Assembly (NCBI GenBank): GCA_002812745.2
Contig: NCSJ02000165.1
Span: 28,537 to 92,536 of the forward strand
Length of the DNA: 64,000 nucleotides
Direction: 5' to 3'
From: Scytalidium lignicola
Lineage: Eukaryota; Ascomycota; Leotiomycetes
Positions 56,435 to 64,000 of this stretch are shown here, piece after piece. Position 1 is the stretch's first letter; the number at the start of each line of letters is the position of its first letter. The notes beneath the pieces are model-generated. The model ran no database searches, was not told where the DNA came from, and saw only the letters and a list, made by a program, of their open reading frames with translations. The translations under genes were made by a program, and so were the position numbers.

Positions 56435-59400
56435 GCCTCTGTTTATTTAGGCATTGCAAACGGCGTAAAGCATTGCAGGAGTTGGGATGGATCACATAGG
56501 ATATCACGGTGTCAGATTGATGTTGCATTGGGATTGGGAACATATGGTTAGTCAATTATTTTGGGCGTTATGGCGTTATTACTTTATTTCATGATTAAAT
56601 ACATCTTCTTTGAATGTTATAGGACCTGTACAAGTACATGCTTAAGTATAGAGGCTTGATCATCAAAGCAATAGGAGACACTAATCATTGTGAGCAATAC
56701 CCCTTTTTGCTTCTCCAGATACAGGTGTAATTTAATACGGTCTTTACGCATGATGTCGTATCATTCACCTAATTGGCTACCATTACTTATTCACCCAAAA
56801 CATGTATCAATTTTATTTAATACGCCCTCTTATTTCAGTCAATCGGGTGGATATAACCGTAAGTGACATAATTTCTACCAGACCAAGATAAAAGTGAATG
56901 CAACTATTTACAGCCTGATTTTAAGCTAATATTTACGGCCAAAATCAGCCTAACACGTCTCTTGAAACTACAACTGGCTCTCGATCCAAGACAATATAGG
57001 CAATAGTTATATGGTCATTGCTTCATACTGATTTCCTAGTAAGGCATAATTGTGAATCCCAGATTGCCAGTTAGCGATTTCGAGAATTGATCATGGAAGT
57101 CAAATATAAGGATATAGCACTAACGAGATATTCGATATTCGCAGATATCATTTTTCGAAAACGTTATATTAACCAAGTCCGTGCAAATAGTGCAGGTTCT
57201 TACAGTCAGTGCAAATAATATAAACAAACCTTGTTGTTCTGGATTTCCTTGACACGACCAGGACGCGGCAAATAAATCTTCTAAGTTATATATGAGAGTG
57301 CCGCTGTCATTAGTTCAACTTGCACAAAAAGCTAGAGTAATCTCTGATGAACTCACCCCATTCTGAGGATCTCCAAATTACGCAACTCTTGCTCAGTGTT
57401 TCTCCTCTTCGAACCCGAATCCAATACGCTTCTTCGCGCGGAAGACAACAGAATGAAGCATGCAGAAAAAGCGTTTGTATGTGACAGAAGATTCTAATCA
57501 ATCCGCCACTACTCAAGTTAGACAATAACTTGGACGGTAACAACCTGGATATCTACAGTATGCACAAGTGAGAGGCTACTGGGACCACTTATTTTTATAA
57601 TCCACATCATGTGGAAGGTTTGTTTAGTTCTGACTAAAGTCTATATAACTAATAGAGATTTACTGAATTTATATTCTAACCTTTTAAAAACAATGGCCCG
57701 TATTGTAATTATTACAATTATGAAAAACTATAGTAGAGAATCTTACACTTACTATAATTTTATCATAATATTATAGCCCACTTATCTTACCAATTATCGG
57801 GTTAAGACTTTTGCAACCATTTCCTATTTGCGTTTACTCGTTTCCCAAAAATATATATATATATATATATATATGTAAAAGAGGTAACTAACAAGCAATA
57901 TGACAATTAAATAAACCCCGTAATATATCATCTTAATCAATACTAAAGCATCTGCTGAAAAAGCTAAAATAACCATAACAATTAGCAGGCTACTTTTATT
58001 TTGACCGAAAGGTCGTTTCGGTCGACTTTCACAATGTTCGCAACAGTGGTGTATTGTACTATACATCTTCTACATTGCACACGTATACTATCCCTCTAGC
58101 TAAGTCCCTCTCCGAATACTCTAGGAGAAGGGTTCTTATTGTATGACGCGGCAGTTCTGGCATGAGACTCGCTGTCGGCCAACTACATAGGTACGCGCGT
58201 TCATCTGCATCAATCGCATAAAAAACAGTCGATGAGCAATGCTGTCCAACGATGACGTGGGATGCCGATGAGAAGATTAATTTCTAATTGCGGGGTTAGT
58301 AACTGGTAAAGAGAGTCAGTCATGTGGTAAATCTGCTCAGTTTATGAGTTGGAATGGGCGGGTTGTTATTGTTAGGGGATATTGAAGATATTGAAAGAGT
58401 TATAATAGTAAGCACTCATTTATGGGGGTTAAAGACGAGCTGTTTTAGGTAGTATTTGGATGTTTAAAAAAAATATCCATTTAGGCAAATATACTGTACT
58501 TGAAACACATGAGGTGAATTAAATATCATGTTTATCTACGTGATCATATTTGTGACTTTCTTACCAGATATGGGGAAATTAAGTGAGTTCTTCGTGAGGA
58601 AGGAGGACGTTGGATATGGGCGATAGCTGAGACGATGAGAACAGGAGAAAGTCCAGCCACAACCTTTTTTCCCCATCTTCCAAACAATGGGAAAAGAAAA
58701 ACAAACAAACAGAAAAAAACCAAGTATTCCAACTTTTGATTGTAATCCATGGTTATCGTCGTCGTTACTAAACCTAGAATATGCAAAGCGCAACCAAAAA
58801 ACAGAACCACACCCAGCTAACTTTCGGAAACGGCAATCCCTGTCTGATAACATAAACTCAACGGTGGTACAGGACAAATGCAGCTCAGTACATTAGTACA
58901 ACACTGACGCTGCATATCTAAACGTGGGGACCTGCGAAATGCAAATCCCACCAGTTCTTCAAGCTCGCAGAGAAAAGTCTCACAAGCTCGGGGATCAAAG
59001 CCACACTAGGCGTCGTCAACGCTAAGACATGCAGAGGTCTCACCTGAAGCCGCTGCAGCATTTACAACGCATTGAGCATCGGGCGTTCGAAGCATGATAC
59101 CATGATATGGTTCATGTTTGTATGTAATGGGTACCGCCTGTGCTTGTAGTGCGTGCATGAATGCATGAGCTCGGGTTCTAACCTCGTATGAAAAACATTC
59201 CAGAGCTGCCTTTGTCGATAGAGGGGAGTGTATATGCGGTGTGTGTCTTAACATGATGATGCCGTTAGGTAACTTATTGCATGGAGAAGATGTCTCTGAT
59301 ATGTTATGTATGCGCACGCTCTCTAGACCCACGTGGGGATGTTTATTAGTCAGTGCTGCAGTATCATGAAGTTCTTACTCCAGTTATACAAGACTGGACG

Positions 59401-60640
59401 ACGCGTTGCCGTATCGAGACGGGTGATAGAGTTGTCTATGCCAACTGTGTGTTGTAAGTAAGATAGAAAGATCTGAAAGAAAAGAAGAGCAAGATATCTC
59501 TTGTAAAAAAGAGAGAAATTTGCCAAGCGCATTATCCATTTTAGATCCGACAAGAGATCTCTTTTCGTTGCTCACTTCCTACCTTGATCTCATAACCGTT
59601 GTGAGAAATACGAATTTAGAGGCTCAAACTTTGGTTGCGCTTTGCCACTCCTAACTTCATAGAGGAGGTCTACTGTGGATCACCATGGTCTAGTCCTCAG
59701 TCAGCAACCCCGTACCAACAGAGCTGAGGTACATACTTTGGTACTGATAATGTCCGAACACGGAAGACGGGAATGACGGCAGATTAGTTGAAGGTTTCAG
59801 AGCTCAATTATGGGGTTATCTCGATCCCGACGCAGGTCGTAAAACCGTGTTTTGGTTCTGTGAAGTAGTTCAGTTACCCGTACCATCCAGAGATTCATAC
59901 TAATCACCTAACATAGTTTCCGCTTTCCGATGGAACAACGATGATCTCAGTAAATGACCTGAGACTCAGCTCTGTTGTCAATCATCAGGCACAGATGCTC
60001 TTTCTGTGCTCTGTTACTGCGGTTACTATCATCCAAACAGGTCACTCAGAAAGATAGCAAGTGTAAGACGAAGTGGTGGTAAATAGCATTATATTTCATA
60101 TTACCATATTGTAAAACTCCTCTAGAGTTTAGCCATAACTTTTGCATTGCCTTCCGTAGCTAAACATAGCTATCTCATAATAGAATAGTAAAAAAANTAA
60201 GTCGTCCGTGTGCTTCGTGGCTCCATTTGTCTCGTATATAATGGGAAGAAAATCGTGTGCCCGGCACTTGGCAGCCCCCTCCAAAAAAATAATGAAAACA
60301 ATGCTAGTATAGTTCTAGCAGTAGCATGCAAGTGAAATGTGAAACCCTGTTAAACCCAGCCCAAAGTACCAGATTCTGCCCATACCATGTGCAAAATCAA
60401 TCTGCCATCCCTTTTCCATATATATATATATCTCTATACCAAGAATAGATATCAGCGACAGAATGTCTCAACAAGAGGAACTGGTATCTTAGAAGGAAAG
60501 CCTAACTCTGGACGCCGTTGAAATTAAGCCTGCCCTCAACCCTGACGTGAAAGGAAAAGTGCCATAATAAAAATTACATGATCGTGTATCCATGTCGCGG
60601 GTATATTTTGACAAAAGGTGAAGTTGAAATTAAGGAGGTA
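56435..60640. other. 4.2-kb AT-rich stretch without a supported gene
   Basis: Between the kinesin stop and the CP2 stop. Composition is strongly AT-rich at about 56550-58080, with an AT microsatellite and an undetermined base at 60197. Open frames are short and featureless (for example minus 57543-57310 and minus 59332-59006, the latter without an ATG start). It may hold RIP-decayed repeat remains or noncoding transcripts; I cannot show either. Confidence 0.5.
57851..57874. repeat. AT dinucleotide microsatellite
   Basis: Twelve AT units in a row inside the AT-rich gene-free stretch. Confidence 0.95.
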
Positions 60641-63348
60641 TTAAAAGAAGAACTTCAGTTCGTATCCTTCAGTATGGACATTATCCTGTTGATCATTGTC
60701 AACAGCACCATCGACCGACATCTCCCATTCGCGTTTGACCGGATGTGAAGAGGTTTTGTGTATCTCCATTATAAGATCCTGCCCTTCAGCAAGCTCTCGC
60801 ATAACATCATCGTCCATATCAATGTGCAGACCTCGTTTAAGGACGTGCACCATGCGGTGGATCTTTGTTGGATCCAAGTTCCATTTCATTGCCGTGGCCT
60901 CCATGAAGTCTTTAAGAGTTCGTTGCCTGACGTAGACGGCTCGATAGTACTCATGCTTCTCTGTCTTAGATTGATCACGACGGAGTAGATAAAAGCAAGC
61001 AGCCGGGCGTATTTGCTGTTCAGCAGGCGGCTTGTATGAAGGATCAACTCCGAGAGCCTCAATCCAACTGCTCAAGCTCCCTGCCTTGTCAGTCCTTGGC
61101 ACCTTGGTAGGCTGATCAGGAGGACTGGCAAGATTTTGCGGGTTCGTGGACTGCACTTCTACCGATCCCAAAGATTGGAAGTCGGGCCAATGACTTGTGG
61201 GGTTTGGCAGGGAGCCCGCACGCGCCTGAGATTGGAGTGACAGTGAGCTCGGTGATGGGGAGATTAGTGATGAATTGGCTGTAGTCGAACTTTGCCCACT
61301 GCCCCTCTGCATCCAGATAGCACTATCCCTCGAGTCTACTTTCATGAGATCGAGTGGTTCACCGGCTAGTGCGACAGGATGTAGATCTGGATCATCCTGT
61401 TCTGAACCTCGAAGATACAGTACACTGACTGGTCGCGTGCTTGTAAACATGTCTTGCATACTCTGCAGTTTAAAGTGGAGATCTTCCTCAATTGGTAATC
61501 TGCCTCCAGAAGACGAAGCAGATGATATCGACCAGGTGCGCTTGTGCTTCTGCACCTTCACAGGTCTCGGGCCAGGCTGCCCTTTTGCAGTCATCGACCC
61601 CGTCCGCTTCCTCTTGTTGAAGTCCTTCATACCAGACTCAGCCTGCGCAATCTGCTGCTTCAATTTGTCGATGGTCTTCTTGACATGAGCAACATCGTTC
61701 GATAATTTTCGTTCGGCACCGTGATCTCGGAAGAGCTTTACTTTACAGTATGCGACTTCGCAAAACTCGGGCGAAGATCGAGGCGACCCAGTTACGTCGG
61801 TGGTTGTCTTCGCGCACAACCGAACCGGAATGCCTTTGACACCCTTGGAGTGACTGAAATCAGTGGAGAGGAAGTTGAAACGGACTGCAAGGCTGCATTC
61901 AGGTGATCCATTGGGACCAGGCGTCCACACTACCGAAAAGCCATCAAACGAAGCTGTATCTAATTCCACTGATGTTCTCTTGTCGTCGCTCTCGGCAGAT
62001 TGGTTAGCTTCGACATATTCAACGGCTTGTAGCTTGCCGCCACGCTGGTGTGCTTCATTGGTGCCTCGCCCTTCTTTCCACAGCTGCCAACATGTCGCCG
62101 GGCGCTGTCTCTGCTGCTCATCTTCAAAAGATATACGAACAAACGTACGGTAACGCGTGCCTTGCGGAAGAGGAAGCATGGGCATGGTATCGACGATCGA
62201 GATCGAATATGCTTGACCTTTATTGAGGTAAGTCACGGGGATCTCGTCTGCGTGCTTGATCATTGCGGTTGGGGCATGTAGAGTAACGTGGAACCGAAAT
62301 TTCTCCGCCGATGGAGGGAGGGAAGCAGCCATTGCCATCTGGTACTGGGTCTGCTGGAAGCTCACTGCGGGTGATTGGTGGAGACTGCTATTCATGGAGC
62401 TCATATGACTGCCATCATCCATTGGCGAGGCATCCTGTTCCATCGTCTCATAGCCTGTATCCTGATGGACAAAGGAAGATGGAGCAAAGGATTGTTCGGG
62501 ATGCAGTGCAGGATTTTGGGCCGGGTGCGCAAATGGATTATAGTTTTGGAAATGATTGTGCGGCACTTGATTGGTAAACGCAGACATGTCCATCATGGCG
62601 CCCGTCTGGAGCACCTCGGCGCTTGTAGACAAGGACAAAGGGGTTCCAAGTGCGCCAATGCCCATTCCTGGGGTGTGTAGATCTCCAGCTTGACTGTGAT
62701 AGACGGCATTGGTCCCGCTTGGAGTAGGCGTGTAAAAGCCCAGAGGTTGGTTTGCGAAATTGTTGAAAGCGAAAGAGTTAGGGTCCATAAGAGACGGCGT
62801 GAACCGCCATTGCTCTTGTTGCGCTCTAGGGGTAGGATCGAAGTCCTTGAGATCCTCATGACTCAAGCTATGAGGTCTAGAAGCCGATTCTAAGAGTCAG
62901 CGACCGTAGGAGTAGAGCTTAATTTAAACCACAAATCGGCTTTTTTTCTTCTTTTTCTTTCTTGCTTCTTTTTTCTTCTTTCTTTCTTTCTTATTTTCTT
63001 TCTTTCTTTCCTGGAAACCATGCCAAATTTGACCGACTATTCGGAGACGAAATCAAGGGCGAAGGAGGATAAAGAGTAACATACCTTACGATATTCGAAC
63101 CATGCGCAGCGGACGCACCAATTGGAGGAGTGGCTTCATTAGAACAAGCCGTCGAAGGGATAGCAGCTATCTCTGGGAAGCTTTGCCGGAAGTTGGCGAT
63201 AAAATCATCGCCGGGCTTCTGTGAAGATCTTCTGAAGAAATGATACGGTCAGCGAGGCTAGTAGATATAAACGAAGCGAAGAGCAGGCGCGGCGCATATA
63301 TGGAAGCAGAGAGAGTTAGCAAGCTATTACATACCGATTTCGAAACAT
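60641..63348 (-). CDS. Grainyhead/CP2-type transcription factor (798 aa, 3 exons)
   Basis: Exons 63348-63335 (14 nt), 63231-63085, 62876-60641. The splice from exon 2 to 3 (leaving NIV-RPHSLSHEDL) uses CTTCTAG and was chosen by frame. The N-terminal 235 residues are disordered, rich in Asn, Gln and Pro. The CP2 DNA-binding region begins at about 240: EKFRFHVTLHAPTAMIKHAD, PVTYLNKGQAYSISIVDT, YRTFVRISFEDEQQRQRPA, GFSVVWTPGPNGSPECSLAV and CKVKLFRDHGAERKLSND. A KRKR basic patch follows. The C-terminal region (TLKDFMEATAMKWNLD; GLHIDMDDDVMREL) looks like the ubiquitin-like dimerisation fold of the family. Neurospora CSP-2, a Grainyhead homologue, controls conidial separation and wall remodelling; the same role here is inference. 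Confidence 0.9.
62941..63012 (+). repeat. Pyrimidine-only-like tract in intron 2 of the CP2 gene
   Basis: About 72 bases almost wholly of T and C (TTTC/TTCTT units) on the plus strand, so a GA-rich purine run in the transcript. It lies within the intron 62877-63084. Confidence 0.85.
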
Positions 63349-64000
63349 TGAGGCGAATTGGAAACCGAGCTGCTCGCAGCTCTCTTGGTTCAGAAGGAAG
63401 AAGGTGTAAGAGAAGAAGAACAACAAGAAGAAGACAAAGGTGGTTCTTTCTCAGCAGAAACGAAAGAGTGGCAATCAAGTTGTCAAGGAGAACAGATGGA
63501 CGTCTGGACTCATTTGGGGGGTGTAGCTGTGCTGTTATGCTACAAGCCAGAGCTAGAGTGGAAAGGTAGCGAGCGTGAGTGGATGGACTTTTTGAGTGAA
63601 AGCAACGCGACCAGGCCCGAAGCGCCTTGAAGTTTTTTGTATGTGCCAGAACGAAAAGAGAAGATGGGGAAAAAAAAAGTTCGATGGGCAGACAGATATA
63701 CGGGAAAGTGATTCTCGAGTAGACTTTTTGGGATTGGGCATGGGAGGGGGGGGCAATATCCTAAATACCATTGATCGAGGGGCCACTGATGCAGGTAGAT
63801 GCGAGGGCGTCCACGAGCTCAAGAAGCAGCAGCAGCAGCAGAGAGCAAGCAGAGGGGGGACAACAAGCAAGGGCCATCATCTCCTTGGGTCAAGCCATGG
63901 CGGGCTTGGAGAGCCGATCCTGAGGTGCTTTGGGGGGGAACCGGGGGGAGGCCTGCATGCAGAGGGAAAGAGCGAGGGCTTGTGGGCAAAAGCAGCAGGG
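63349..64000. other. Upstream region of the CP2 gene
   Basis: 652 bp to the window end: a GAAGAA-rich purine stretch (about 63400-63440), an AGC repeat at 63825-63841 and G-runs (63746-63754, 63933-63947). Probably promoter and leader. No gene supported. Confidence 0.5.
63825..63841. repeat. AGC trinucleotide repeat
   Basis: Five AGC units plus AG, in the upstream region of the CP2 gene. Confidence 0.9.

Noticed and set aside
57310..57543. Short ORF considered as a transposon remnant
   Set aside because: Too short, no transposase or reverse transcriptase motif, and no flanking repeats seen.
59006..59332. 108-codon minus-strand ORF in the gene-free stretch
   Set aside because: Opens with GTG, has no early ATG and no recognisable domain.

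Overview
This window is eukaryotic nuclear DNA from a filamentous ascomycete (Pezizomycotina; Leotiomycetes is my best guess, unconfirmed). The signs are dense genes with many short introns (mostly 45-90 nt, GT-AG, often with a CTAAC/CTGAC-like branch site), housekeeping proteins of clear fungal type (Trm10, Ymc1-like carrier, Fmp25, Aim24, Atm1, a Grainyhead/CP2-like factor), and no bacterial operons. I rebuilt 25 protein genes with 44 coding introns plus two 5'-UTR introns. Single 'n' calls, mostly next to A/T homopolymers, look like assembly artefacts; two of them (11706, 15186) break otherwise perfect reading frames.

Layout: (1) 0-13 kb: a possible C-terminal gene fragment, a PPR-like mitochondrial protein, then the minus-strand DNA replication/repair genes PRI1 (primase), MSH2 (mismatch repair) and LIG1 (DNA ligase I), with plus-strand TRM10 lying between MSH2 and LIG1. 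PRI1 has a tight cluster of ACGCGT boxes upstream. (2) 13-20.5 kb: two vesicle-tether subunits, RINT1/Tip20-like and COG3, flanking a Ymc1-like mitochondrial carrier. (3) 20.6-27.9 kb: Fmp25-like RCC1 protein, the divergent ribosomal pair RPS26 / ubiquitin-S27a, an unrecognised fungal protein and a membrane J-protein. (4) 28.4-41.5 kb: GH18 chitinase, prenylcysteine-oxidase-like protein, CCT6 chaperonin subunit, a GH47 alpha-mannosidase with two very large low-complexity insertions, and cofactor-independent phosphoglycerate mutase. (5) 41.5-50.4 kb: a small Ser/Arg-rich conserved protein in a long sparsely coding stretch, then the divergent mitochondrial pair ATM1 / AIM24. (6) 50.4-64 kb: an MCT-like MFS transporter, a kinesin-10 (KIF22-like), a 4.2-kb AT-rich stretch with no supported gene, and a Grainyhead/CP2 transcription factor.

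Genes alternate in strand, giving seven head-to-head pairs with 230-470 bp between start codons; several pairs join products of the same compartment or process. I see no transposon ORF, CRISPR array, tRNA or rRNA, and nothing that forms a clearly new multi-gene system. The most interesting points are the replication/repair neighbourhood with its primase MCB cluster, the inserted GH47 enzyme, and the fairly frequent AAG 3' splice sites. All exon borders are manual calls checked for frame continuity, not transcript-verified.
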